Assembly: GCA_045636925.1 (NCBI GenBank)
Contig: JAZTYK010000001.1
Span: 1 to 64,000, forward strand
Direction: 5' to 3'
Length of the DNA stretch: 64,000 nt
DNA from: JAZTYK01 sp045636925
GTDB lineage: Bacteria; Bacillota; Clostridia; Oscillospirales; Butyricicoccaceae
In this document: positions 41,246 through 51,107 of the stretch, one piece after another
How the letters are laid out: the number at the start of each line of letters is the position of its first letter
How positions within the stretch are numbered: the stretch's first letter is position 1
Notes under the pieces: generated by a model
The model's input: the letters and a program-made list of their open reading frames with translations, nothing else
Database searches by the model: none
Told to the model about the DNA's origin: nothing
Made by a program: the position numbers and the translations under genes

Positions 41246-42463
41246 ATGAAACACGTTGTATTTTTGGCCGACGGCATGGCTGATCAGCCCGTGCCCGAAT
41301 TAGGCGGAAAAACCCCGCTGGAAGTGGCCGTTCATCCCAATATGGATCGCATTGCCCGCTATGGCCGTTTCGGCACCGCCCGCACGGTGCCCGAGCATAT
41401 GCCCGCCGGCAGCGATACCGCAAACCTGTCCGTCTTTGGCTATGATCCCGAACGCTATTACAGTGGCCGCTCTCCCCTGGAGGCCGCCTATCTGGGCATT
41501 GAAATGGATCTGCGGGACGTAACCTACCGCTGCAATCTGGTAACGCTTTCCGATACCGATGTGCTGGAAGACGCCGACATGGCAGACTACAGTTGCGGCG
41601 AGATCGAGAATGAGGATGCCCGGGAGATCATCGAAAGTCTAACTCCCCTCTTTGCGCAGCATGGCGCCGAGCTGTACTGCGGCACCAAGTATCGTCATTG
41701 TCTGGTGCTGCGCCAGGCAGAAACCGGCACCTATGCCACCCCGCCCCATGATATCCCCGGAAAGCCTGTTTTGGGCAATTTGCCCAGTGGCGGCAGCAAT
41801 GCCCAGCTGCTGAACAAGCTGACCCAGCTTTCTTTTGACTTCCTAAAGGATCATCCCGTAAACAAGCGTCGGATTGCCGCCGGCAAGCGCCCCGCCTCCT
41901 GCTGCTGGTTCTGGGGTGAAGGCCGCAAGCCTGCACTGGATGACTTCACTCAGCTGTACGGTGTCAAAGGCGGTGTCATTTCTGCCGTGGATCTGTTGCG
42001 TGGCATCGCCCGCTGTGCCGGCATTGAAGTACTGCCCGTAAATGGTGTTATCACCGGCGACCTGCACACCGACTTCCGTGCCAAGGCATTGGCCGCCATC
42101 GATGCCATGAAGAATGGCACCGAAATGGTTTATATCCATGTGGAAGCCACCGATGAATGCGGTCACCATGCCCAGACTCAGGAAAAAATCTGGAGCATCG
42201 AACAGATCGATAAACAAATCATCGGCCCCGTGCTGGAATATTTGGATTCCTGCAGCGAGGATTATTCCGTCATGGTGCTGCCCGACCATCCCACGCCCAT
42301 TGTGGTTCGCACGCACACCCACACCCCCGTACCCTTTGCCCTGATGGATACCCGAAAACCCATGGATCGAGGCGAAGTGACTTATACCGAGGCCAATGCC
42401 GTCGCCACCGGTGAGCACGTAGAGAAGGCCTGTACCTTAATGCGTGACCTGACCGCTAAATAA
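41246..42463 (+). CDS. iPGM-like phosphotransferase, proposed homoserine kinase
   Basis: A 405-aa member of the alkaline-phosphatase superfamily, archaeal-type cofactor-independent phosphoglycerate mutase branch. Metal and nucleophile motifs are ADGMAD near residue 8, GSDTANLSVFGYDP with Ser/Asp near 57, VEATDECGHH, and LPDHPTP. A bacterial subset found next to threonine genes has been proposed to act as homoserine kinase where thrB is missing. Its position directly after thrC fits that. No GHMP-type thrB is in this window. Phosphoglycerate mutase activity remains the alternative. Confidence 0.85.
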   Translation: MKHVVFLADGMADQPVPELGGKTPLEVAVHPNMDRIARYGRFGTARTVPEHMPAGSDTANLSVFGYDPERYYSGRSPLEAAYLGIEMDLRDVTYRCNLVTLSDTDVLEDADMADYSCGEIENEDAREIIESLTPLFAQHGAELYCGTKYRHCLVLRQAETGTYATPPHDIPGKPVLGNLPSGGSNAQLLNKLTQLSFDFLKDHPVNKRRIAAGKRPASCCWFWGEGRKPALDDFTQLYGVKGGVISAVDLLRGIARCAGIEVLPVNGVITGDLHTDFRAKALAAIDAMKNGTEMVYIHVEATDECGHHAQTQEKIWSIEQIDKQIIGPVLEYLDSCSEDYSVMVLPDHPTPIVVRTHTHTPVPFALMDTRKPMDRGEVTYTEANAVATGEHVEKACTLMRDLTAK

Positions 42464-42480
42464 ACAAGGGAGTTGCAAGC

Positions 42481-42978
42481 ATGAAAGAACTGGAATGCGC
42501 ACGCATCCTGAACACCCACGGTGTTCGCGGTGAGCTGAAGGTGGACCCTTACTGTGATATGCCCATCCTGCGCAAGCTGGAAACCGTGTATATCGACGGC
42601 AAACCCTATAAACTGCTTACCTGCCGCCCCCACAACACGTTTGCTTTGATGACACTGGAAGGCATAACTACCGTTGAGCAGGCACAGGTGCTGAAAAATA
42701 AAACCGTGGTTGCCGATCGAGACGCCATCCAACTGCCCCGGGGCAAATATTTTTATAGTGACCTCTATGGCTTTTCCGTCTATGACTTCCGCACCAAGCA
42801 GGTCATCGGCACGTTGAAAGAAGTGAAGGAAAACCCCGCCTCCATGATGTATATCGTGCAGGGCGAGAGCAAAGAGTTTATGATCCCCATCGTCTCCGCC
42901 TTTGACAAGGGCGTGGATTGGGAGCAAACGCAAGTTCTGGTAGAAACCATTGAAGGGATGCTGCCTGATGAGAATTGA
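42481..42978 (+). CDS. rimM: Ribosome maturation factor RimM
   Basis: A 165-aa protein for 16S rRNA processing and 30S head assembly, binding S19. The N-terminal RimM domain starts LECARILNTHGVRGELKV. The PRC-barrel follows YYSDLYGF-type text, here KYFYSDLYGFSVYD. Its end overlaps trmD by 11 nt. Only 17 nt separate it from the preceding iPGM-like gene, so it may be cotranscribed with thrC. Confidence 0.95.
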   Translation: MKELECARILNTHGVRGELKVDPYCDMPILRKLETVYIDGKPYKLLTCRPHNTFALMTLEGITTVEQAQVLKNKTVVADRDAIQLPRGKYFYSDLYGFSVYDFRTKQVIGTLKEVKENPASMMYIVQGESKEFMIPIVSAFDKGVDWEQTQVLVETIEGMLPDEN

Positions 42979-43693
42979 TATTTTGACCCTCTTCCCCGAC
43001 ATGGTAGATCATGCCCTCAGCGAGAGCATGATCGGTCGTGGGCGGGAAGCCGGTCTGTTGGACATCCGCTGCCATAACATCCGGGATTACACCCTGGATA
43101 AGCGCCGCCGCACCGATGACTACCCCTACGGCGGCGGCCCCGGCATGATCATGCAGTGCGATCCGCTGTATCGCTGCCTCACCGATGTCACCGAGGAACA
43201 GAAGGTGCACACCATCTTACTGAGCCCCCGCGGAGCGACCTTCAATCAACAAAAGGCCAGAGAACTTCTGGCTATGGATCGCTTTGTTCTGGTCTGCGGC
43301 CATTACGAAGGTGTCGATCAGCGCTTCATTGACGCCTGTGTGGACGAAGAGCTGTCCATCGGCGACTTTGTGCTTACCGGCGGCGAGCTGGGCGCCTGCA
43401 TCGTGGCCGATGCGGTGGGCCGCATGGTTCCCGGTGTGTTGGCGGAATCAGCCTCCTTTGAAGAAGAGAGCCACTACTCCGGCCTGCTGGAGTTTCCCCA
43501 GTACACCCGCCCCGAGGTTTGGCACGATATGCCGGTGCCCGAGGTGCTGCTCTCCGGCCACCACGGCAATGTAGAAAAATGGCGCAGAAAGAAATCCCTG
43601 GAGCTCACTCGTGACCGCCGTCCCGATTTATTTGAAAAGATCGAGCTGACCAAGCAGGACAAAAAGCTGCTGGAAAGCGACGAACTGAAATAG
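42968..43693 (+). CDS. trmD: tRNA (guanine37-N1)-methyltransferase
   Basis: A 241-aa SPOUT methyltransferase that makes m1G37 and prevents frameshifting. It has MRIDILTLFPDMV, YGGGPGMIMQ, the SAM-binding knot LVCGHYEGVDQRF and SIGDFVLTGGELG, and the C-terminal RRPDLFEK-type segment. The start at 42968 lies inside the rimM coding end, as in many Firmicutes. rplS, usually next, is absent. Confidence 0.97.
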   Translation: MRIDILTLFPDMVDHALSESMIGRGREAGLLDIRCHNIRDYTLDKRRRTDDYPYGGGPGMIMQCDPLYRCLTDVTEEQKVHTILLSPRGATFNQQKARELLAMDRFVLVCGHYEGVDQRFIDACVDEELSIGDFVLTGGELGACIVADAVGRMVPGVLAESASFEEESHYSGLLEFPQYTRPEVWHDMPVPEVLLSGHHGNVEKWRRKKSLELTRDRRPDLFEKIELTKQDKKLLESDELK

Positions 43694-43696
43694 TTT

Positions 43697-43745
43697 CCCT
43701 CTCTGCAACCCCCGGTTGCGGAACTTCCAAGTGCAGTTTCTGTTC
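43697..43745 (+). terminator. Possible weak terminator after trmD
   Basis: GCAACC / GGTTGC hairpin followed by GGAAC ... GTTCC and then T6. Stems are short, so termination may be partial. Confidence 0.35.
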
Positions 43746-43800
43746 CTTTTTTACGGTTTATGATAAAATAGCCTAAAATAACCGCAAAGGAGTGACCGAT

Positions 43801-44364
43801 ATGACATTCGGCGAAAAGATCGTATTTCTGCGCAAATCCCAAGGTATGTCCCAGGATCAACTGGCCGAACAGCTGGGTGTCACCCGGCAGAGTATCTCCA
43901 AATGGGAACGGGATGAAGTGATTGCCGATACAGACCGTGTGCTTGCTATCAGCAAGCTTTTTGGTGTCTCCTGTGACTATCTGCTGGACAACAGCGTTGA
44001 AGCGCCGCTGCGCAACTCCACTTCCGCGACTTCTACTGCTACGCAGGCCACCGCCTCTGCAAAAAAGCCACTGACCGCTTGGCAACGGAACTGGTATTGG
44101 CTGGGTTTGTTGCCCCTTCTATGGGGTTTGGCCGATCTGATCAAACTATACAATATCATGCGGTCGTATACCACAATCCAATCCCTTTGGCATTTTCTCA
44201 AGCTGTCGTTTTGGGCGCTTCAAGAACCATATTTTGAAAGCGAAACCGTTCTGGTTCTTTTTGTGGCATTCTTGTATGCTGTAATAAAAGTCGGTCTCGG
44301 CATATTCCTAATCCTCTACGGTCGCAAGCGCGTCCGAAAAGCTATGGCGGACACCGTCAAATAG
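43801..44364 (+). CDS. XRE-family regulator with two C-terminal membrane helices
   Basis: A 187-aa membrane-attached regulator. The N-terminal HTH_3 domain (1-60) has FLRKSQGMSQDQLAEQLGVTRQSISKWERD and SCDYLL. A Ser/Thr/Ala linker comes next, then two hydrophobic segments (about 95-112 and 142-165). Such proteins often control nearby transport or stress genes. The next gene, a DUF2500 membrane protein, begins 37 nt later and may be a partner or target. AAGGAG precedes 43801. Confidence 0.88.
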   Translation: MTFGEKIVFLRKSQGMSQDQLAEQLGVTRQSISKWERDEVIADTDRVLAISKLFGVSCDYLLDNSVEAPLRNSTSATSTATQATASAKKPLTAWQRNWYWLGLLPLLWGLADLIKLYNIMRSYTTIQSLWHFLKLSFWALQEPYFESETVLVLFVAFLYAVIKVGLGIFLILYGRKRVRKAMADTVK

Positions 44365-44401
44365 ACAGGCTTCGCCAATAGATACAGAAAGGTATCTGCC
44401 T

Positions 44402-44779
44402 ATGGATTTCATCTTCACTTATATTTTCCCGGTGATGTTTACCATTGTTCCAGTGTTTGTCATTGGTATGTTCATCTTCGTCTTTGTCAAGATTTTCAGT
44501 CAGTGGAACAAGAACAACAAAGCCCCTATGCTGAATGTGCAGGCCGCCGTGGTTGACAAGTACACCCACCACAGCCATTCCGGCGGCGAGCATCACCACA
44601 CCAGCACCAGCTTTTACGTGGTCTTCGAGGTGCAGAGCGGTGACCGTATGGAGTTTCACGTTTCCCGTCAGCAGTACAGTCAGCTGCTTGAGGGCGACTT
44701 CGGCAACCTGGTCTTCCAGGGTACCCGCTTTATCGAGTTCCATCGGATGCACGCCGGAAGTGAGACCTCCGGCCAATAG
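44402..44779 (+). CDS. DUF2500-family membrane protein
   Basis: A 125-aa protein with one N-terminal transmembrane helix (about 8-32) and a small beta-rich soluble domain. SFYVVFEVQSGDRMEFHVSRQQYSQLLEGDFGNLVFQGTRF follows the DUF2500 pattern (YYVTFE, GDR.EF.V, LxEGDxGxLxFQGTR) and is split here by position: about residues 75-115. A His-rich loop (HHSHSGGEHHH) could bind metal. Function of the family is unknown. Confidence 0.88.
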   Translation: MDFIFTYIFPVMFTIVPVFVIGMFIFVFVKIFSQWNKNNKAPMLNVQAAVVDKYTHHSHSGGEHHHTSTSFYVVFEVQSGDRMEFHVSRQQYSQLLEGDFGNLVFQGTRFIEFHRMHAGSETSGQ

Positions 44780-44787
44780 TATGATAC

Positions 44788-44826
44788 AAAAGCACCGTTT
44801 CCGAAAACCGGAAACGGTGCTTTTTG
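44788..44826. terminator. Bidirectional terminator
   Basis: AAAAGCACCGTTTCC / GGAAACGGTGCTTTT stem between convergent DUF2500 and lipoprotein genes. Confidence 0.93.
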
Positions 44827-44834
44827 TTTGGTTA

Positions 44835-45992
44835 TTATTCTTCCGTAGAAATACAAAGCGTTCCCTGGATCCGATTCATCTGCAGATCCAGCAGTTTGCT
44901 CATGTCATCTTCCTGATTTGGCCTGCAAGAGCCTGCATAAAATATCCGGCAGCCATAGACCGGGTATTCATTATCCGCTAAATAGCTGCAATTGCCCAGT
45001 AAAACAACCGTGCTGCTTTTCCAAGTGGAATTGCCCTCATATGGTTCAATGAAACGATACGTTAACGTACCGGTATCTAACGTTGTTTTATAGTGTTGGG
45101 CAGTATATTCAAAATCTACCGCCACATTACTGCCGTTCCAAACCACTTCACCTTCACCACGATACACAAGGCCGTAGTTCAGTTCTAAATGGTCAACCTC
45201 ATTAAACGCATTATAAACAATGCTGACAAACTCTTTGATTTCTAAATAGTCCTGCCAGTTGTCCAGTGTCAACTCTACTTTGGTAACTCCATCTTTGGTT
45301 GTATCGTTGGAATTGCTTTCATTTCCCGAAGAGCCGTTACCGCTGGAACCGCTGCTATCACTTTGCGAATTGTCTACAGCCGCAATACAAAGAGTCCCCT
45401 GGATTCGGTTCATCTGCAGATCCAGCAGTTTGCTCATGTCATCTTCCTGATTTGGCCTGCAAGAGCCTGCATAAAATATCCGGCAGCCATAGACCTGATA
45501 CGCATTATCCGCTAAATAGCTGCAATTGCCCAATGAAACAGCTGTACTGTTTTTCCAAGTGGAGTTGCCCTCATATGGTTCAATGAAACGATACGTTAAT
45601 GTACCGGTATCTAACGTTGTTTTATAGTGTTGGGCAGTATATTCAAAATCTACTGCCACATTACTGCCGTCCCAAATCACTTCGCCTTCACCACGATACA
45701 CAAGGCCGTAGTTCAGTTCTAAATGATCAACCTCATTAAACGCATTATAAACAATGCTGAAAAACTCTTTGATCTCTAAATAGTCCTGCCAGTTATCCAG
45801 CGTTAGTTCCACTTTCGTAACTTTATCCTTGCCTGTACCACCGGGACTGTTCCCATCGCCGGAGCTGTTCCCGTCACCCAAAGTATTGTCACCACCGGAA
45901 TCACTTCCGTTTTCAGCAGAGCTTCCTCCTCCACAGGCCATCAGAGAGAAACACAGTGCCACTGCCAACAGCAGCGCCAACCACTTTTTCAT
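44835..45992 (-). CDS. Lipoprotein with two near-identical tandem domains
   Basis: A 385-aa predicted surface lipoprotein. Signal peptide with lipobox (LMACGGG), a Gly/Ser/Asp/Asn-rich linker (about 22-55), then two copies of a ~150-residue domain joined by a Ser/Asn/Gly linker. Each copy runs from KVELTLDNWQDYLEIKEF to DLQMNRIQGTLCI and contains a Cys pair. The two copies differ at only a few positions, so the duplication is recent. A related single domain is at 2863-3816. Start 45992 has GAGGTG 6 nt upstream. Ligand unknown. Confidence 0.86.
   Translation of the reverse strand: MKKWLALLLAVALCFSLMACGGGSSAENGSDSGGDNTLGDGNSSGDGNSPGGTGKDKVTKVELTLDNWQDYLEIKEFFSIVYNAFNEVDHLELNYGLVYRGEGEVIWDGSNVAVDFEYTAQHYKTTLDTGTLTYRFIEPYEGNSTWKNSTAVSLGNCSYLADNAYQVYGCRIFYAGSCRPNQEDDMSKLLDLQMNRIQGTLCIAAVDNSQSDSSGSSGNGSSGNESNSNDTTKDGVTKVELTLDNWQDYLEIKEFVSIVYNAFNEVDHLELNYGLVYRGEGEVVWNGSNVAVDFEYTAQHYKTTLDTGTLTYRFIEPYEGNSTWKSSTVVLLGNCSYLADNEYPVYGCRIFYAGSCRPNQEDDMSKLLDLQMNRIQGTLCISTEE
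44854..45290. repeat. Direct repeat copy 1 (C-terminal domain)
   Basis: This segment is near-identical to 45388-45824, with a constant offset of 534 bp (178 codons). It encodes the second domain of the lipoprotein. Confidence 0.92.
45388..45824. repeat. Direct repeat copy 2 (N-terminal domain)
   Basis: Partner of 44854-45290. Differences are scattered single bases, many of them silent. Confidence 0.92.
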
Positions 45993-46047
45993 ATTATGCA
46001 CCTCGCTTTTATCAAAACATCCCGTGCGCCTGTTACAGCGATTACAT

Positions 46048-46080
46048 AAGAAGCACCCGATTAAAAACCGGGTGCTTTTA
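46048..46080 (-). terminator. Terminator after cysS
   Basis: AAGCACCCG / CGGGTGCTT stem with an A/T loop; the following T-tract is modest. Confidence 0.7.
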
Positions 46081-46093
46081 TATCGTCGAAATC

Positions 46094-47530
46094 TTACTTT
46101 CTCGTCCAGGTGGTGCCCTGTGCGGTGTCTACCAGCACGATGCCCTTGGCGGCCAGCTCATCACGGATTCGGTCAGCCTCGGCAAAGTTCTTTGCCTTCT
46201 TGGCAGCCTTGCGGGCCTCGATCTGCGCCTGGATATAGGCGGCTTCGGCATCGTCGGCAGCGGGAGCGGCCACAGCAGCCTTGGCGTCCTGCTGCTTCTT
46301 CTCGGCAGCCTCCAGCAGATTCAGGCTCAACACCTGCTCAAAATCGGCGATCAGGGCGCGCTTGGTCAGATCGTTGGTCTTAGCCTTCAGCACGTCATAC
46401 AGAGCGGTAACAGCCAGAGAGGTATTCAGATCGTTGTTCAGGGCCTCCACAAACTTGGCCTTGCAGACATCAAAGGCAGCCTGATCCAGCACCTCGTCAC
46501 AGGCAGGCTTCAGCGCGGCAATGCGACTGACCAGCTTTTCATAAGCCACGGCGGCGTTATCCAGATTCTCATAAGAGAACACCAGGCTCTTGCGGTAGTG
46601 GGACTGCATGCAGAAAAAGCGGTAGACCATGGGATCGTAACCCTTGCTCTCCAGCAAAGAAACGGTGAGGAACTCGCCCTTGCTCTTACTCATCTTGCCG
46701 CTGTTGGTATTCAGATGCAGCACATGGAACCAGAAGTTACACCACTTATGCCCCACAAAGGCTTCGCTCTGTGCGATCTCATTGGTATGGTGCGGGAAGG
46801 CATTGTCAATGCCGCCGCAATGAATATCCAGGCGCTCGCCCAGATGCTTCATGCTGATAGCAGAGCACTCAATGTGCCAGCCTGGATAGCCAACGCCCCA
46901 GGGAGAATCCCATTTCAGCGCCTGATCCTCGAACTTGGACTTGGTAAACCACAGCACAAAATCGTTCTTGTTGCGCTTGTTGGTGTCTTCTTCCACGCCC
47001 TCACGAACGCCTACCATCAGTTCTTCCTCGTCGTGCTTGTTGAATACATAGTATTCGTCCAGCTTGGAGGTATCAAAATATACGTTGCCACCGGCCACAT
47101 AGGCATAGCCCTTTTCGATCAGACCCTGCACCATGTTGATAAACTCAGCAATGCAGTTGGTGGCAGGCTCCACCACGTCAGGGGTCTTGATGTTCAGCTT
47201 GGCGCAGTCGGCAAAGAATGCGTCGGTATAGTACTGGGCGATCTCCAGCACGGTCTTGTTCTCGCGCTTGGCACCCTTCAGCATCTTATCCTCGCCGGTA
47301 TCTGCATCGCTGGACAGATGGCCAACGTCGGTGATGTTCATGACACGCTTCACATCATAGCCGCTGTAACGGAAATACTTTTCCAGCACGTCTTCCATGA
47401 TGTAGCTGCGCAGATTGCCAATATGGGCAAAATGATACACCGTGGGGCCGCAGGTATACATGCTCAGTTTACCGGGTTCGTTGGTATAGAACTCTTCTTT
47501 TTTACGGGTGAGAGAATTGTAAAGTAGCAT
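46094..47530 (-). CDS. cysS: Cysteinyl-tRNA synthetase
   Basis: A 478-aa class I synthetase. It has the zinc/active-site region MYTCGPTVYHFAHIGN (HIGH-type motif), and KMSKSKG for the KMSKS loop. The C-terminal segment has an Ala/Gln-rich insertion (around residue 410) and the anticodon-binding helix with FAEADRIRDEL. It is the last gene of recA-recX-rimO-pgsA-cysS and starts 1 nt after pgsA ends. GGGGGAA precedes 47530. Confidence 0.97.
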   Translation of the reverse strand: MLLYNSLTRKKEEFYTNEPGKLSMYTCGPTVYHFAHIGNLRSYIMEDVLEKYFRYSGYDVKRVMNITDVGHLSSDADTGEDKMLKGAKRENKTVLEIAQYYTDAFFADCAKLNIKTPDVVEPATNCIAEFINMVQGLIEKGYAYVAGGNVYFDTSKLDEYYVFNKHDEEELMVGVREGVEEDTNKRNKNDFVLWFTKSKFEDQALKWDSPWGVGYPGWHIECSAISMKHLGERLDIHCGGIDNAFPHHTNEIAQSEAFVGHKWCNFWFHVLHLNTNSGKMSKSKGEFLTVSLLESKGYDPMVYRFFCMQSHYRKSLVFSYENLDNAAVAYEKLVSRIAALKPACDEVLDQAAFDVCKAKFVEALNNDLNTSLAVTALYDVLKAKTNDLTKRALIADFEQVLSLNLLEAAEKKQQDAKAAVAAPAADDAEAAYIQAQIEARKAAKKAKNFAEADRIRDELAAKGIVLVDTAQGTTWTRK

Positions 47531-47531
47531 C

Positions 47532-48098
47532 TTATTCCCCCTTCTTACCACTGCTAAAGCCATCCTTGAAGATGGAGAAGTTATCCTTCAGATAGGTATA
47601 TCCGGAAATAGCAGTGATTGCCACCATGACATACACACCCAGATCCTGCAGAGTCAGACCGGCAAACAGCGTAATGGCCGGGAAACGGCACAGCAGGAAA
47701 ATCAGCACGATCATAGTGACCATGGTCTTTGCCTTGCCCCACATATTGGCGGCAATAACAGTACCCTGATCTGCGGCAATCAGTCGAATAGAGCTGACCG
47801 CAAACTCACGGGCCAGAATGATCACGGCAGCCCAGGCAGGGATAGTGCCGTCGGCCACAAAGATCATCATGGCTGCCATCACCAGCAGCTTGTCGGCCAT
47901 GGGATCCATAAACTTACCAAAGTTGGTAACTAAGTTATACTTGCGTGCCAGCTTGCCGTCCACAAAGTCGGTAATGCATGCAATGGCATAAACCGCCACA
48001 GCAGCAAGCTGTGCCATGCGGTTGTCCATACCGGCCAAAACCATAAACACGGGGATCAGGGCAATACGCACCATCGTCAAAATATTAGGCAGATTCAT
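47532..48098 (-). CDS. pgsA: CDP-diacylglycerol-glycerol-3-phosphate 3-phosphatidyltransferase
   Basis: A 188-aa membrane enzyme making phosphatidylglycerophosphate. The CDP-alcohol phosphotransferase motif is complete: DFVDGKLAR ... GKFMDPMADK, giving D..DG..AR........G...D...D. About four to five helices surround it. The start at 48098 (MNLPNILTMVRI) is the standard N terminus. It follows the rimO stop by 1 nt. Confidence 0.96.
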   Translation of the reverse strand: MNLPNILTMVRIALIPVFMVLAGMDNRMAQLAAVAVYAIACITDFVDGKLARKYNLVTNFGKFMDPMADKLLVMAAMMIFVADGTIPAWAAVIILAREFAVSSIRLIAADQGTVIAANMWGKAKTMVTMIVLIFLLCRFPAITLFAGLTLQDLGVYVMVAITAISGYTYLKDNFSIFKDGFSSGKKGE

Positions 48099-48099
48099 C

Positions 48100-49434
48100 T
48101 TATTCTTCCTCCTGCTGCACTGTGCCATACAGGTCACAGCCGTCTGTATACGTGATTTTTACCTGAAGGAACTCGCCCGGGGCGGCTTCTGCGCCCTGCA
48201 CGAACACCAGGCCATCAATATCGGGAGAATCCATATAACTGCGTCCGTACAGCACGCCCTCTTCGTCTGCGCCGCAGCACAAAACAGTCAGGGTCTTGCC
48301 CAGGAAAGACTGGCTCTTTTCTTCCATAATCTCTTCCTGCAGCTGATAGATACGGGCACGACGCAGTTCCTTGGTGTCCTCGTCGATCTGATCGGGCATT
48401 TCCGCCGCAGCGGAGCCCTCCTCTTGAGAATAACAGAAAACGCCCGCACGTTCAAGACGGTATTCACACAAAAAGTCATAAAGTTCGTTAAATTCTTCTT
48501 CCGTCTCACCGGGGAAGCCTACGATCAGGCTGGTACGGATTACGGCATCGGGCATATATTCCCGAATTTTGCGGATACGCTCACGGATCATATTTCCGTC
48601 GCCATGGCGGTGCATCCGCTTCAGCACTCGATCATTGATATGCTGAATGGGCATATCAAAGTAGTGCAGCACCTTTTCGCTTTTGGCACAAACCTCCAGC
48701 AACTCATCGGTGAGCACATCGGGATACAGATAGTGCAGACGGATCCACTGCAGTCCCTCGATCTTCTCCAGCTCCTGCAGTAAAGTTGCCAGGCTGGGCT
48801 TGCCGTACAGATCCACACCGTAGCGGGTAATATCCTGTGCGATCACCAAAAGCTCCTTGGCGCCGCCGGCTACCAGCTCCTTGGCCTCCGCGATCAAATC
48901 TTCCATAGGCACGCTGCGGAAACGGCCGCGGATAAAGGGAATCACACAATAGCTGCAGCGGTTGTTGCAGCCCTCGGCAATACGCAGATACGCAGAATAT
49001 TCAGGGGTCAGCAGATGGCGCTTTCCGGTGAGGCAACCACGATCTTGAGGCGCAAAGTATTCCATGCCCGACTTGCCTGCCAATGCCTGCTGCACAGCTT
49101 CTACAATGTCACCATAGCTGCCGGTGCCCAGGGCAGCATCCACCTCGGGCAATTCAGACAAAAACTCCGCCTTGTACCGCTCGGTCAGACAGCCGGTAAC
49201 GATCAAAGCCTTGATCAAGCCCTGGCTCTTCAGTTCTGCCATGGACAAAATTGCCTCAATTGCCTCAGTCTTTGCACCTTCGATGAATCCGCAGGTGTTT
49301 ACGATGACGGCATCCGCACCTGCCGGCTCCGGCACGATCTCCATGCCTGCCTGCTCCAGCAGCGCCAACATTTGCTCGGCATTCACCTGGTTTTTTGCGC
49401 AGCCCAACGACAGCAAATATACCTTAGTCATCAT
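48100..49434 (-). CDS. rimO: Ribosomal protein S12 methylthiotransferase RimO
   Basis: A 444-aa radical-SAM enzyme that methylthiolates Asp88 of ribosomal protein S12. The N-terminal MTTase/UPF0004 domain starts KVYLLSLGCAKNQVNAE. The radical-SAM cluster motif is CNNRCSYCVIPFIRG near residue 152, and a TRAM domain closes the protein. GGAGG lies 6 nt before the ATG pair at 49434/49431. It overlaps recX by 11 nt. Confidence 0.95.
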   Translation of the reverse strand: MMTKVYLLSLGCAKNQVNAEQMLALLEQAGMEIVPEPAGADAVIVNTCGFIEGAKTEAIEAILSMAELKSQGLIKALIVTGCLTERYKAEFLSELPEVDAALGTGSYGDIVEAVQQALAGKSGMEYFAPQDRGCLTGKRHLLTPEYSAYLRIAEGCNNRCSYCVIPFIRGRFRSVPMEDLIAEAKELVAGGAKELLVIAQDITRYGVDLYGKPSLATLLQELEKIEGLQWIRLHYLYPDVLTDELLEVCAKSEKVLHYFDMPIQHINDRVLKRMHRHGDGNMIRERIRKIREYMPDAVIRTSLIVGFPGETEEEFNELYDFLCEYRLERAGVFCYSQEEGSAAAEMPDQIDEDTKELRRARIYQLQEEIMEEKSQSFLGKTLTVLCCGADEEGVLYGRSYMDSPDIDGLVFVQGAEAAPGEFLQVKITYTDGCDLYGTVQQEEE

Positions 49435-49906
49435 AACCATCCTCCGCTTGATTCTCATATTCCCGCAAAACATCCTGGATCTCACCCCAGGAAAAACCCC
49501 TGCGGAACAGGGCATCCGCCGTGCGCTTCAGCTCACGGCGGTCAAGTTTCTTTCCCCGCAACCGGGATGCGGCCAAAGCAGCCAGTTTTTCCCGGTCGGG
49601 TTCATATGTTTCCAGCAATGTCTGCACGACATGCTCATCTACCTTTTTCTCCCGCAGTTTCTGCCGCACACGGCCCTTACCGTAGCCCCGGGCAGTAAGA
49701 TCTCTGACGATCATTGCACCGTACCGGGCATCGTCCAGATACCCCAGTTCCACGAGTTTTGCCACTGCATAGGCAGCATCCTGCTCATCGGCACCTTTTT
49801 CCAGCAAGCGGTCAAAGAGTGCCTGACTACTGCGATTCTGATATTCCAGCAAAGCGGCGGCCTGATGCAACACGGCTTCTTTGGATTCCTGCGACACAGA
49901 CCGCAC
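49424..49906 (-). CDS. recX: Regulatory protein RecX
   Basis: A 160-aa all-helical RecX that modulates RecA filaments. The helical repeats are visible: ALLEYQNRSSQALFDRLLEKG, AKLVELGYLDDARYG and YGKGRVRQKLREKKVDEHVV. It follows recA by 34 nt on the same strand, the classical arrangement, and overlaps rimO downstream. Confidence 0.92.
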   Translation of the reverse strand: MRSVSQESKEAVLHQAAALLEYQNRSSQALFDRLLEKGADEQDAAYAVAKLVELGYLDDARYGAMIVRDLTARGYGKGRVRQKLREKKVDEHVVQTLLETYEPDREKLAALAASRLRGKKLDRRELKRTADALFRRGFSWGEIQDVLREYENQAEDGYDD

Positions 49907-49940
49907 CTCGCTTTCTTTTTACTGAATATCCTGCAAACGA

Positions 49941-51035
<1,095 letters not shown>

Positions 51036-51073
51036 ATTGACACCTCTCTAAAGGAAAGTTTCTTGATGGTCTC

Positions 51074-51102
51074 ATTATACCACAGATTTTTCCCGCATGC
51101 AA
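51074..51102 (-). promoter_or_regulatory. Promoter for recA-recX-rimO-pgsA-cysS
   Basis: Reverse strand: TTGCAT (51102-51097), 17-nt spacer, TATAAT (51079-51074) preceded by TGG (extended -10). Confidence 0.85.
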
Positions 51103-51107
51103 TATTT

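Noticed and set aside
44560..44605. His-rich loop in the DUF2500 protein as a dedicated metal-transport motif
   Set aside because: A single short HHSHSGGEHHH loop in a one-helix protein is not enough to call transport.
44854..45824. CRISPR or transposon repeat
   Set aside because: The two long repeats are in frame inside one gene and encode the same domain; no short-spacer array, transposase or inverted ends were seen anywhere in the window.
45956..47527. 523-codon open frame antisense to cysS
   Set aside because: cysS has HIGH and KMSKS motifs; the antisense frame has none.
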